Assembly (NCBI RefSeq): GCF_009189165.1
Contig: NZ_CP045118.1
Location: 6,138,001-6,202,000, forward strand
DNA length: 64,000 nucleotides
Reading direction: 5' to 3'
From: Pseudomonas sp. SCB32
GTDB taxonomy: Bacteria > Pseudomonadota > Gammaproteobacteria > Pseudomonadales > Pseudomonadaceae
The translations under genes and the position numbers were made by a program. Below are positions 1-9,319 of the stretch, piece by piece (position 1 is the first letter of the stretch; every line of letters starts with the position of its first letter). The notes below the pieces were generated by a model that saw only the letters and a program-made list of their open reading frames with translations, searched no databases and was not told the origin of the DNA.

Positions 1-678
1 GCTGCTCTTATGGTGCTGCCTGCCGATCGAGCATTGCGAGTGACCGTGCTAAGCGACCTTGATGCTGAAGGCCTGGAATCACTTCGCACGGTGTGGGGCA
101 AGGATTGGTCCAAAGCCATCCCTAACTATTTGCAGGTAGCAGTGAGCTTCGTCAGCGAGCTCTCGCTGCAATGGCTGGAAGACAGCCTGAAGGCCCCCGG
201 TGCGGCGGTCGAGCTATTGGTGGTCCTGCAAATCAATGGGCAGGGCGCCTATTCCGATGGATTGGCTGCCTTGTTGCTGTGCCCGGATGCCCTGGTGCAG
301 GAATGGGAGCTGCCCGTTCAAGGCCGGCTGCTGCGGCCGATGCCACTGGATGCCGGTAAGTTGGACACGGAGCTGCCGCTTTTCCTGGAAACCCAACTGG
401 CGGCACGAAACGCCACCGGCATTCTCGCCGACAGTGCGCAATGGCAACCGAGCCTGGGAACCCTTCTCGCGATGGGCGAGGCGCAGCAGGCGAAGTTCCA
501 GGTAGGGCAGCAGTGGATACAGGAGGCGTTCTGTGGCGTGCCGGGGCCGTTCAGTGCCTGGCTGCTGGCGGGGTTGGGCCTAGAGATGAGCCGGCACTTC
601 CAACAACCGCTGGTGTTGCTCAGTCAGGAGCCCTCGCAGCGTTGGATCAGTACTGTCGCCACGGGAGAATTGGCATGA
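1..678 (+). CDS. Unknown T6SS-operon protein upstream of tssM (5' end outside window)
   Basis: The frame is open from base 1. The first ATG in the window, at 10, has no purine-rich site before it, so the true start probably lies upstream. The visible protein is about 222 residues, soluble, with no signal peptide or membrane segment. It alternates hydrophobic strands and helices, with a Leu-rich stretch near residue 85 and a Gly/Pro-rich GVPGPFSAW segment near 180. The TGA stop overlaps the tssM start in an ATGA, so the two genes are translationally coupled and the product very likely works with TssM. I do not recognise the family. It is not a usual TssL (no C-terminal TM helix) or TagF. Function is left open. 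Confidence 0.7.
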   Translation, partial: AALMVLPADRALRVTVLSDLDAEGLESLRTVWGKDWSKAIPNYLQVAVSFVSELSLQWLEDSLKAPGAAVELLVVLQINGQGAYSDGLAALLLCPDALVQEWELPVQGRLLRPMPLDAGKLDTELPLFLETQLAARNATGILADSAQWQPSLGTLLAMGEAQQAKFQVGQQWIQEAFCGVPGPFSAWLLAGLGLEMSRHFQQPLVLLSQEPSQRWISTVATGELA

Positions 679-3600
679 AGACCTATAGCAACCCGTGGCG
701 CCGCGTCGGCGGCGGAATGTTGATCGGCGCGGCGCTGGCGGTAGTGGGCGGGTTGATCTGGCGTTATGGCGATCGGATAGGTTTGGTCGAGAATCGCGAC
801 AAGGTGTTCGTCTTCCTGCTACTCACGGTCATTGTCCTCATCCTGCGTTCGGCCCCTAAGCTGCTGGCCCATATAAAACGCCAGCAGTATCAGGATCAGG
901 GCGTGGCGACGGGTGTTCGTCCCGCATCGGATGGGGCTCTACTGCCTTCCAGCAAGCGTGCTTCGTCGAAGGATGAGATCCCCCAACAGTTGCGGGCTCA
1001 GTACGGTTTTTTCTGGAAACGTAAAGTCCGCCTGCTGCTGGTGGTCGGTGAGCTGGAGCAGATCGAGGCCGTAGCGCCGGGGTTGTCCAAACAGCAATGG
1101 CTGGAAGGGCAGGACACCGTGCTGTTGTATGGCGGTTCGTTGAACAGCCAATGGCAGACCGATGTGGCTGCACTGCTGAAGACGTTGCGCCGCTCGCGCC
1201 CGGTAGATGGCATCGTCTGGGCGCTGAGCGAGGCGCAGGGCAATGACGTGGCCACCGTCAGCACGGGGGTGCGCCAGTTACGCGACCTGGGTCAGGTGTT
1301 GTGCTGGCAGGCGCCGTTGTACCTGTGGCAGGTGTGCACAAGCCCGTGGAGCCAGGCTGACCGCGAGGGGCAACCGGTCGGTTGCCTGCTGCCGGCGAAA
1401 GCCTCGGCAGAGCAGATCGAGGCGTCGCTGCGCAAGCTGGTGGTGCCACTGCGCGCGCGCGGGATGAGCCAACTCGCGGAGCACTCTAACCATGATTTCC
1501 TGCTACGCCTGTCCCGTGACCTGGAGCATTCTGGCATTAGCCAATGGCGCCAAGCGCTGAGCCCTTTCCTGGCACAGCTCAACTGCTCGGTGCCGCTACG
1601 TGGTTTGTTGTTCAGCCCGAAGCTCGCCGGTATCGCTATCGGCACACCGAATGCGTGGTGGCCGGAGGCGAGTTGGAGAGCGGTGCTGGGGGACAAGCAA
1701 ATCCGGGGCCGCCGTTTGGCCTGGTCCTGGGTACGTGGGGCCTATATCGCGGGATTGGCGCTTGCCGGCCTCTGCGCCCTGGCATTCCTGTTGTCCTTCG
1801 CCAGCAACCGCAACCAGATCGCCACCGTGGAGTCGGTTTTGGCGACCCTCAACACCCAAGGCGACGCGAATGCGCAGCTCAAGGCCTTGCACGAACTGAC
1901 CCGCGAGATGTCCCGCCTGGATTACCGGCGCGAGCATGGCGAGCCCTGGTATTTGCGCTTTGGCCTGAGCCAGAACGACGCCCTGCTGGCCGTGCTGTGG
2001 CCGCGCTATGCCCAGGCCAACAATCGCTTGATGCGCGATGTGGCGGCCAAGCACCTGGAGCAACAACTGACGGACCTGGCCGCCTTGCCGGCGGACAGCC
2101 CCAAGCGTGCGGCACGGGCGGAAGAAGCACACGCCGAGCTCAAGGCTTACCTGATGATGGCCCGCCCGGAAAAGACCGATCCGGAGTTCCTGACCAAGGT
2201 GCTGGCCCGCGAGGAAACCGACCGTCCCGGTGTCACGCCGGGTCTCTGGCAAGACCTGTCGCCCAACCTCTGGGCGTTCTACGCACAGCACCTGGCGGCA
2301 CACCCCGAATGGCGCACGGAGCCCCAGCCCGACCTTGTGGCCCAAGCCCGACAAGTGCTACTGAGCCAACTGGGCCAACGCAACGGCATGGCCAACCTGT
2401 ACCAGCAGGTGATCGACCGGGCGAGCAACAACTACGCGGCGATGACCTTGCTGGATATGGTCGGCGAAACCGATGCATCGATGCTGTTCGACACCCCCAA
2501 CAGCGTGCCGGGAGTGTTCACTCGCCAAGCCTGGGAGGGGCAGGTCCGCAAAGCCATCGACGAAGTAGCCGAGGCCCGTCGCGAAGAAATCGACTGGGTG
2601 CTGAGCGATCAGCAGAGCACGATCGACAGCGAGCTGACGCCCGAGGTGCTCAAGGCGCAGTTGACCGAGCGCTACTTCCAGGCGTTCAGCGACGCCTGGC
2701 TGGCCTTCCTCAACAGTATCCGTTGGCGTCAGGCGGACAGTCTGTCCGACGCGATCAGCCAGCTCACCCTGCTCAGCGATGTACGCCAGTCACCGCTGAT
2801 TGCCCTGATGAACACCCTGGCCTACCAGGGCAAGACCGAAGTCAAAGGCGAAGCCCTCTCCGATTCGCTGATGAAGTCCGCGCAGCAGATGCTGGACAAG
2901 GACAAGCAGCCGGTGATCGACCAGAAGGCCGCCGGTCCACAGGGGCCATTGGACGGCACCTTCGGTCCGCTCCTCGCTTTGCTGGGCAAGGAAAAATCCG
3001 CTGCCACCACCGGTGGTGACAACCTGAGCCTGCAAGCCTTCCTCACCCGCGTCACGCGCGTGCGCCTGAAGCTGCAACAGATCACCACCGCCACCGATCC
3101 GCAGGCGATGACCCAGGCCCTGGCGCAGACGGTGTTCCAGGGCAAGAGCGTGGACCTGACCGACACCCTCGACTACGGCAGCCTGATCGCCGCCAGCCTC
3201 GGGGCGGAATGGAGCGGCTTTGGCCAGAACCTCTTCGTGCAACCGCTCAACCAAGCCTGGGAAGGCGTGCTCCAGCCCTCCGCTGCAAGCCTAAATCGCC
3301 AGTGGCAGCGAGCAATCGTCGGCAACTGGCAGCGCTCCTTCAATGGCCGCTATCCGTTCGCCGCCACCGGCAGCGATGCGTCGCTGCCGATGCTAGGTCA
3401 GATGATCCGTTCCGGTACCGGTCGCATTGACCAATTCATCAGCTCGCAACTGAGTGGTGTGCTGCACAAGGAAGGCAATCGCTGGGTACCGGACAGCGCC
3501 AATACTCAGGGGCTGCACTTCAATCCACAGTTTCTCAAAGCGGTCAATCAACTGGGTGAGCTGGCGGACATCCTCTACACCGATGGCGGCATGGGGATGA

Positions 3601-4040
3601 CCTTCCAGCTCCAGGCCAAGCCCGTGCGCAATGTGGTGGAGACCACCTTCATCCTCGATGGCGTGAAGCTGGAGTACTTCAACCAGATGGAGAGCTGGCA
3701 GCAGTTCACTTGGCCGGGGGGAACCGACCATCCAGGCGCCTCCTTGAGCTGGACCAGTATTAATGCCGGGGCCCGCTTGTTCGGCGACTACTCCGGTACC
3801 TGGGGCCTGATCCGCCTGCTCGAACAGGCCAAGGTCACCACTCTGGACGACAGCAACACACGCTTTGAATTGGTGCTGACCGCGCCGGACAAGTTGCCAT
3901 TGACCTGGTACCTGCGTACCGAGCTGGGCAACGGCCCGCTGGCGGTGCTGCAGCTGCGGGGTTTCACACTGCCCACGAACATCTTCGTCACGGGGGCCGG
4001 GGCCTCCGATCCCTATGCCGTGATCGAGCCGTTTGAGTAG
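675..4040 (+). CDS. tssM: T6SS inner-membrane complex protein TssM (IcmF/VasK)
   Basis: A protein of 1121 aa. TssM spans the inner membrane and periplasm and, with TssL and TssJ, forms the trans-envelope complex that docks the T6SS baseplate. Two TM helices lie near residues 10-30 and 41-62, a third near 355-378, and a long periplasmic part follows to the C-terminus (IcmF-related and VasK-type domains). The cytoplasmic region between TM2 and TM3 is about 290 residues. Where IcmF proteins usually have a GxxGxGKT P-loop, near residues 116-140, the sequence is VVGELEQIEAVAPGL, with no Lys-Thr. NTP binding is therefore probably lost. The ATG at 675 is chosen because it overlaps the upstream stop and starts just before TM1; the longer frame upstream is a shadow of the preceding gene. 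Confidence 0.93.
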   Translation: MKTYSNPWRRVGGGMLIGAALAVVGGLIWRYGDRIGLVENRDKVFVFLLLTVIVLILRSAPKLLAHIKRQQYQDQGVATGVRPASDGALLPSSKRASSKDEIPQQLRAQYGFFWKRKVRLLLVVGELEQIEAVAPGLSKQQWLEGQDTVLLYGGSLNSQWQTDVAALLKTLRRSRPVDGIVWALSEAQGNDVATVSTGVRQLRDLGQVLCWQAPLYLWQVCTSPWSQADREGQPVGCLLPAKASAEQIEASLRKLVVPLRARGMSQLAEHSNHDFLLRLSRDLEHSGISQWRQALSPFLAQLNCSVPLRGLLFSPKLAGIAIGTPNAWWPEASWRAVLGDKQIRGRRLAWSWVRGAYIAGLALAGLCALAFLLSFASNRNQIATVESVLATLNTQGDANAQLKALHELTREMSRLDYRREHGEPWYLRFGLSQNDALLAVLWPRYAQANNRLMRDVAAKHLEQQLTDLAALPADSPKRAARAEEAHAELKAYLMMARPEKTDPEFLTKVLAREETDRPGVTPGLWQDLSPNLWAFYAQHLAAHPEWRTEPQPDLVAQARQVLLSQLGQRNGMANLYQQVIDRASNNYAAMTLLDMVGETDASMLFDTPNSVPGVFTRQAWEGQVRKAIDEVAEARREEIDWVLSDQQSTIDSELTPEVLKAQLTERYFQAFSDAWLAFLNSIRWRQADSLSDAISQLTLLSDVRQSPLIALMNTLAYQGKTEVKGEALSDSLMKSAQQMLDKDKQPVIDQKAAGPQGPLDGTFGPLLALLGKEKSAATTGGDNLSLQAFLTRVTRVRLKLQQITTATDPQAMTQALAQTVFQGKSVDLTDTLDYGSLIAASLGAEWSGFGQNLFVQPLNQAWEGVLQPSAASLNRQWQRAIVGNWQRSFNGRYPFAATGSDASLPMLGQMIRSGTGRIDQFISSQLSGVLHKEGNRWVPDSANTQGLHFNPQFLKAVNQLGELADILYTDGGMGMTFQLQAKPVRNVVETTFILDGVKLEYFNQMESWQQFTWPGGTDHPGASLSWTSINAGARLFGDYSGTWGLIRLLEQAKVTTLDDSNTRFELVLTAPDKLPLTWYLRTELGNGPLAVLQLRGFTLPTNIFVTGAGASDPYAVIEPFE

Positions 4041-4048
4041 CTCTTGCC

Positions 4049-4855
4049 ATGATCAAGTGTCCACCTGCCATTCAACGCGAGCTGGATCGTTTGCACCTGA
4101 CGTGTCTCGATCCGCGATGGCAAACGCGAAAGTCTACCTATCGTTTCTATTGCCAGGAGGGCCACGAGTTTGAGTGGTTGGCGGACTCGTTGTTTGCGCT
4201 CAAGGCGTGCCCTGAGTGTCGGAACGCCAGAAAGCTCGATCACTTACGGCAACAAGCAGCCCAGGAGGGCAGTGAGTGCCTCGATGTGTGGCTCGGCTCC
4301 AAAGCGCAGTACCGGTTTCGCTGCCTGAACGACCCCGGCCACGAATGGTCGCGCTCCTACCCATTCGCGCGGCGTACCGCACGCTGCCCACACTGCAGCG
4401 TGGCCAAGGCTGCGCAGAATCAGATGATCGTAGATGGGCTGCAAAAGTTGCAGGCATATGCCCGGAGTCGGGGTGGGGAATGTCTCTCACAGACATACCT
4501 GGGCGTGGAGCGCAGGCATCAATTTCGTTGTGCCCAAGGCCACATTTGGGCTGCACGGGCCGGCAGTATGCTCCGCCTTGGACAATGGTGCTCTCAGTGC
4601 CGCAATGACCAGCAGCGCGCTGAGTTGGAGGCGGTTCGTATCACTGCTACGGCTCGAGGTGGGAAGTTTCTGTCCGCCGATTACTTCAACAACCGTACGC
4701 CCTATGAATGGGCCTGTGCCCGTGGGCATACCTGGACGACTACCTACGCCTCAATTCGTGCCGGCACCTGGTGCCCAACCTGCTACTACATGAGCCGAAC
4801 CAAACCTGGCTCAGCCGCCTGGCGACGCTACCAGACGCACCAACCCCGAGATTGA
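4049..4855 (+). CDS. Four-module zinc-ribbon/treble-clef protein inside the T6SS operon
   Basis: A protein of 268 aa, 8 bp after tssM and 36 bp before tssA, on the same strand. It is built from four copies of one unit. Each has a short helix, a GGxxLS-like turn, a Y/F-rich strand, then Cys-x3-His (x5 in copy 2), a W/F, and a CxxC. Putative zinc ligands are C35/H39/C54/C57, C92/H98/C113/C116, C161/H165/C181/C184 and C223/H227/C242/C245. The pattern WxCxxGHxW...GxWCPxC is like the probable zinc-ribbon family of treble-clef repeats (DUF4379-like) seen in phage and endonuclease-associated proteins. It is not a named T6SS component. A nucleic-acid or protein binding role is possible. Local codon use is more AT-rich than in tssF, which suggests separate acquisition. 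Confidence 0.8.
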   Translation: MIKCPPAIQRELDRLHLTCLDPRWQTRKSTYRFYCQEGHEFEWLADSLFALKACPECRNARKLDHLRQQAAQEGSECLDVWLGSKAQYRFRCLNDPGHEWSRSYPFARRTARCPHCSVAKAAQNQMIVDGLQKLQAYARSRGGECLSQTYLGVERRHQFRCAQGHIWAARAGSMLRLGQWCSQCRNDQQRAELEAVRITATARGGKFLSADYFNNRTPYEWACARGHTWTTTYASIRAGTWCPTCYYMSRTKPGSAAWRRYQTHQPRD

Positions 4856-4891
4856 CGATGTGCCGTACATGAAGGGATTTAAGACACACCG

Positions 4892-6478
4892 ATGAGTTTG
4901 CAAGGACTGATTTCCACCTGCCTGGATGGGCAAGAAGCCGTGGCGCTGGCCAAGGCTCAGGCGAGCCAGTGGGAAACCTGGTTGGCGCCGATCAGCAAGG
5001 CGTCGCCGACCGGTGAAGACCCCGGTTACGACGATGATTTCCAGCACATGCGCGAGGAGGTCAACAAGCTCTCCGGCGCGGACGTGGAAAAGGTCATCGA
5101 GCTGGCGGAGCAGTTGCTCAAGCAGCGCTGCAAGGACCTGCGGATCGCGACTTACTACCTCTGGGCGCGCACGCAGCGAGATGGCGAGGTGGGGCTCGCC
5201 GATGGTCTGGAACTGGTGGCGGCGCTGCTCGAACGCTTCGCCAAGCAGGTACTGCCGGCTCGCCCGAACAGCCGGCGCACCGCACTGGAGTGGGTGGCCA
5301 GCGGTAAGGTGCTGGACAGCCTGTCGCTGTTCCCCGAGGTGGTGAAGGCGGAGGCGCAGCGCACAGTGGCAGCGCTCGCCTGGCTGGAGCAGATCGTCTC
5401 CTCCTGGCCGAAAAGCGAGCGACCAGGGTTGGGTTCTCTGTATGCGGCCCTGACTGCTCGTATGACGCAATCAGGCGGGGTGAATGCCCTGGTGCCACAA
5501 AACAGTGCCGCGCACAGCGAGCCGACGTCGCACTCGGCGGCCCCGGTCCTGGCGGCAATCAAGTCCGGCCGCGACCTGCTGGACAGCGGCAAGGCGCTGG
5601 CCGGCTACCTGCGCGACCAGCCGCAGGGCTGGCTGGCCGCCCATCGCCTGCTGACCAGCCTGCGCTGGGACACCGTGCACCAGTTGCCGGTGCAGGAGGC
5701 CAACGGCAATACCCGCCTGGCCCCGCCGCGCACGGAGTATCGCGCCCAGCTCAAACGCCTCTGCCTGCAGCAGAGCTGGATCGAGCTGCTGGACCAGGTG
5801 GAGCGCATGTACGCCGAAGGGGTGAACCACTTCTGGCTGGACCTGCAGTGGTACCTCTGCCAGAGCCTGAGCAAGCTGGGCGTCCCCTATGAAGGCTGGG
5901 CGGACATCATCAAGCGCGACCTGGGCATGTTCCTCGATCGCCTGCCGGGCATCGAACAGTTGCGCTGGAGCGATGGCACGCCCTTCGCCGATGAGCCCAC
6001 GCGCGAATGGATCACTCAGCAGGTGAGCGGCAATCAGCCCGCTCCGTGGATGTCCACGCCCGTCGCGACCTCCGCCGTGGTGGACGACATCCTGGCGCTG
6101 GAGAGCGAAGCCCTGGCCCAGGCCGACAGCGATGGTGTCGAGGCGGCCCTGGCCTGGCTGGCCGCGCGCCCGGATGCGACGACCGGGCGGCAGCGTTGGC
6201 TGCTGCGCCTGCTGATGGCGCGGGTGGCCGAGCAGTACGGTAAGAGCGACCTGGCGATCCACCTGCTGGGCGAGCTGGATGCCGTTGCACAGCAGCAGGG
6301 CCTGAGTACCTGGGAGCCGGAGCTGGGCTTCGAGGTCAAGGCGCGCCTGCTCAAGCTGTTGCGGCAGAAATCCCAGCGCAGCGATGCCGACAAGACCACC
6401 CTGGCGCGACGCATGGAAGGCCTGCTGGCCGCCCTGGTCGCGATCGACCCTGTTCGCTCGGCCGTGCTGTGCGGCTGA
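4892..6478 (+). CDS. tssA: T6SS protein TssA (ImpA_N domain)
   Basis: A protein of 528 aa. TssA proteins organise baseplate assembly and sheath extension, and sit at the baseplate or the distal cap depending on subtype. The N-terminal ImpA_N domain covers about residues 15-130, including GEDPGYDDDF, a D-L-R-I-A-T-Y-Y-L helix and the PxRPNSRR segment. The C-terminal third (about 400-520) is all-helical and ends with a WEPELGFEVKARLL helix, as in VasJ-type C-terminal domains. The ATG at 4892 follows a GAAGGGA site at 4871. The gene ends 28 bp before tssF. This ordinary long TssA is distinct from the second ImpA_N protein at 10310. Confidence 0.92.
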   Translation: MSLQGLISTCLDGQEAVALAKAQASQWETWLAPISKASPTGEDPGYDDDFQHMREEVNKLSGADVEKVIELAEQLLKQRCKDLRIATYYLWARTQRDGEVGLADGLELVAALLERFAKQVLPARPNSRRTALEWVASGKVLDSLSLFPEVVKAEAQRTVAALAWLEQIVSSWPKSERPGLGSLYAALTARMTQSGGVNALVPQNSAAHSEPTSHSAAPVLAAIKSGRDLLDSGKALAGYLRDQPQGWLAAHRLLTSLRWDTVHQLPVQEANGNTRLAPPRTEYRAQLKRLCLQQSWIELLDQVERMYAEGVNHFWLDLQWYLCQSLSKLGVPYEGWADIIKRDLGMFLDRLPGIEQLRWSDGTPFADEPTREWITQQVSGNQPAPWMSTPVATSAVVDDILALESEALAQADSDGVEAALAWLAARPDATTGRQRWLLRLLMARVAEQYGKSDLAIHLLGELDAVAQQQGLSTWEPELGFEVKARLLKLLRQKSQRSDADKTTLARRMEGLLAALVAIDPVRSAVLCG

Positions 6479-6506
6479 GCGACTTCGCGGATTCATAACG
6501 GTGAGC

Positions 6507-8270
6507 ATGGACAATCTGACACTGCGTTATTTCGATGCCGAAATGCGCTACCTGCGCGAAGCGGGCAAGGAGTTCGCCGAGGCGTTCCCTGACCGGGCCG
6601 CGCAGCTCAACCTGGACAAGGCCGGCGCCCGCGATCCCTTCGTGGAGCGGCTGTTCGAGGGCTTCGCATTCCTCATGGGGCGTCTGCGCGAGAAGCTCGA
6701 TGACGACCTGCCGGAGCTGACCGAGGGCCTGGTGAGCCTGCTGTGGCCGCATTACCTGCGCACTATCCCCTCGCTGTCGGTGGTCGAGCTGACGCCGGAC
6801 ATTCGCGAGATGAAGCGCTGCGAAACCATCGCCCAGGGATTCGAGGTGCTGTCGCAGCCGGTAGGCCCCAAGCGCACGCGCTGCCATTACACCACTACCC
6901 AGGACGTCACGCTGAACCCGCTGTCCATCGAGTCAGTACGGGTAACCAGCGAGCCGGATGGCCGCTCTGTGCTGCGCCTGCGCTTTGTCTGTAGCCCGAT
7001 GGCGAATTGGTCCGAAATCGATCTGAGCCGCCTGCCGCTCTACCTCAATGCCGACGCCCCCCTGGCCTGCGCACTGCACCGTGCCCTGACGCTCAATGCC
7101 CAGGCGCTCTATGTGCAGGTGCCAGGGCATACGGGTCGGTTGAAGCTGGACGGTCACTTCTCGCCGAAGGGATTTGGCGATGAGGACCGGCTTTGGCCCA
7201 AGGGGGACAGTGCCTTCAGCGGCTATCAACTGCTACTGGAGTACTTCACCTTCCGCGAAAAATTCATGTTCGTCACGCTGCGCGGCCTGGAGCAGATGCC
7301 GATCCCAGCGGAGCTGTCGAGCTTCGAGCTGGACGTGGTGCTGAGCGAGCAATGGCCGCATGAGTTCGTGGTGAGCGCCGAACATGTACGGCTGCATGCG
7401 GTGCCGGTGATCAACCTGTTCCCGCTCGAGGCCGACCCCCTGACACTATTGCCGCTGCAGACCGATTACCTGCTACGGCCGATGCGCCTGCAGGACGGGC
7501 ACACCGAGATCTACTCGGTGGACAACGTGTCTTCGTCCAAGCACTCGTCGAAACGCGACTACGTGCCGTTCACCAGTTTCCGCCACAAGGGCGGCATGCT
7601 GCGTGACGAAGCGCCGGAGCGCTACTTTCATACGCGGATGAAGCGCGGGGCGAATGGCATGCACGACACCTGGTTGATTCTCGGCGGTGAAGGCTTCGAC
7701 GCCGATCGTCTGAGCCAGAGCGAAAGCCTGTCCCTGCGCCTCACCGGCACCAACGGCCAACTGCCGCGCAAGGCGCTGCAGAGCACCCTGCTGGACTCAC
7801 TGGTGAAGACGCCGCTGATGGGCTTGAAGGTGCGCAATCTCTGTGCGCCGACCCTGCCGTGCTATCCGCCCAACCAGGACCGCTTCCACTGGCGCGTGCT
7901 TAGTCACCTGGGCTCCAACTTCCTGCCGATGCTGGACAACGCCGAAGTGCTGCGTGGCACCCTGGCGCTGTACGACTGGACCCACAGCGAGCTGAATCGC
8001 AGGCGGCTGGCGGCCATCGTCGAGGTGCGCCATCACCTGATCCAGCGCTTCGAGAAGGGCTTCCTGCTGCGCGGCGTGGACATCGAGGTGACGCTGGATG
8101 CCAACGGTTTCTGCGGCGAGGGCGACATCAGTCTGTTCGGCGAGATGCTTAATCGCTTCTTTGCCCTGTACGCCGATATCCACCTGTTCAACCAGCTCAC
8201 GCTGGTCCTGCAACCTACTGGTAAGAGCCTGCGATGGACCGAGAACCACAGTCAGCGTATTCCCGGCTGA
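6507..8270 (+). CDS. tssF: T6SS baseplate protein TssF
   Basis: A protein of 587 aa, the usual size. TssF dimers pair with TssG to form the wedge of the T6SS baseplate in the cytoplasm. The N-terminus (MDNLTLRYFDAEMRYLREAG) and the segment from FPDRAAQL through DPFVERLFEGFAFL are hallmark TssF sequence. So are LLWPHYLRTIPS and the C-terminal GVDIEVTLD region. An in-frame GTG lies six bases upstream at 6501 and could be the start. The ATG at 6507 fits the family N-terminus. The end overlaps tssG by 37 bp, typical of these tightly coupled genes. Confidence 0.95.
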   Translation: MDNLTLRYFDAEMRYLREAGKEFAEAFPDRAAQLNLDKAGARDPFVERLFEGFAFLMGRLREKLDDDLPELTEGLVSLLWPHYLRTIPSLSVVELTPDIREMKRCETIAQGFEVLSQPVGPKRTRCHYTTTQDVTLNPLSIESVRVTSEPDGRSVLRLRFVCSPMANWSEIDLSRLPLYLNADAPLACALHRALTLNAQALYVQVPGHTGRLKLDGHFSPKGFGDEDRLWPKGDSAFSGYQLLLEYFTFREKFMFVTLRGLEQMPIPAELSSFELDVVLSEQWPHEFVVSAEHVRLHAVPVINLFPLEADPLTLLPLQTDYLLRPMRLQDGHTEIYSVDNVSSSKHSSKRDYVPFTSFRHKGGMLRDEAPERYFHTRMKRGANGMHDTWLILGGEGFDADRLSQSESLSLRLTGTNGQLPRKALQSTLLDSLVKTPLMGLKVRNLCAPTLPCYPPNQDRFHWRVLSHLGSNFLPMLDNAEVLRGTLALYDWTHSELNRRRLAAIVEVRHHLIQRFEKGFLLRGVDIEVTLDANGFCGEGDISLFGEMLNRFFALYADIHLFNQLTLVLQPTGKSLRWTENHSQRIPG

Positions 8271-9319
8271 AGGCCAGCGGTCTGCTGGAGAGGCTGGCGG
8301 GGCGGGTGTCCGAAGCGAACCTGTACCGCTTCTGCCAGCTGATCGAAGCGGCGGCTCCGGACAATCCCCCCTTGGGGACCACAACACGGCCCAGCGACGA
8401 TGCCGTGCGTTTTCGTCCGCACCCCGGCATGGCGTTTCCCGCCGGCGAGCTCAAGGCCATCGAGTTCGACGAGGAGTATCCCGAGCGCCCCGCCACGGTG
8501 CGTACCCGGTTGCTTGGTTTGTACGGTGTCGATTCCCCGTTGCCCACTGCCTACCTGGACGACATTACCCAGCGCCGGGAGGGGCACGAGGCGCTGGAGG
8601 CCTTCCTCGACATCTTCAACCACCGCATCTTCACCCAGTTCTACCGCATCTGGCGCAAGTACTCCTATCCCGCCACCTTCGAGGCCGGTGGCGCGGATAG
8701 CACCTCGCAATGCCTGCTCGGGCTGATCGGGCTGGGTATTCCGGGGACGGCGAACCACATCGCCACGCCGGTATCGCGTTTCCTCGCCTTGCTCAGCGTG
8801 ATGCGCCTGCCGACCCGCAATGCCGAGGGCATCAGCGCACTGGTGAAGCTGCTGGCGCCGAACACACAGGCACGCGTGACTGCGCACTGGCCCCGAAAGG
8901 TGCCGCTGGCACAACCTGCCAGCCTGTCGAAAGAGCGACCCGTCAGCCTCTCCCAGGGCACGCCGCTGGGCGCCGTGGGCGCGGATGCCAATAGCCAGGT
9001 GCGTCTGGAGCTGGTGACCGAGGACCTTGCCGAGGCGCAAGGCTGGCTGCCGGGAAGCCAACTGCACAGCGATCTGCTGGTGCTGTTGCGGGTGTACCTG
9101 GGATGGCGATGCACCGCGAAACTGCAGCTCACCTTGCCGGTGGAATGCCTGCCGCAGCCGGTGCTGGGCGGCGCTCCGGTGTTACTGGGGCTGACCGGCG
9201 TACTGGGGCTAGATCCCGGCGCTGGACAGCCGTGCATAACTGTCAATCTGGGGCGTTACCTGGGACTGAGAGAGAACAAAAAAAGAAGGGAGACACAGCA
9301 TGTCACTTACTGCTTCTAA
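8234..9319 (+). CDS. tssG: T6SS baseplate protein TssG
   Basis: A protein of 361 aa that partners TssF in the baseplate wedge. Recognisable features are FYRFCQLIE near the N-terminus, the VRFRPHPGMAFP segment, and the FNHRIFTQFYRIWRKY stretch near residues 120-136 that marks the family. The gene starts inside tssF (37 bp overlap) and ends 20 bp inside tssJ. The last residues are basic and Cys-containing, and arise from reading into the tssJ signal region. They are probably not functionally important. Confidence 0.93.
   Translation: MDREPQSAYSRLKASGLLERLAGRVSEANLYRFCQLIEAAAPDNPPLGTTTRPSDDAVRFRPHPGMAFPAGELKAIEFDEEYPERPATVRTRLLGLYGVDSPLPTAYLDDITQRREGHEALEAFLDIFNHRIFTQFYRIWRKYSYPATFEAGGADSTSQCLLGLIGLGIPGTANHIATPVSRFLALLSVMRLPTRNAEGISALVKLLAPNTQARVTAHWPRKVPLAQPASLSKERPVSLSQGTPLGAVGADANSQVRLELVTEDLAEAQGWLPGSQLHSDLLVLLRVYLGWRCTAKLQLTLPVECLPQPVLGGAPVLLGLTGVLGLDPGAGQPCITVNLGRYLGLRENKKRRETQHVTYCF

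Noticed and set aside
441..674. An earlier start for tssM, in frame upstream of 675
   Set aside because: The region is already used by the upstream gene, and the ATG at 675 overlaps its stop and sits just before TM1.
5471..6514. A 347-codon open frame opposite tssA
   Set aside because: Antisense shadow; the plus-strand ImpA_N gene is continuous.
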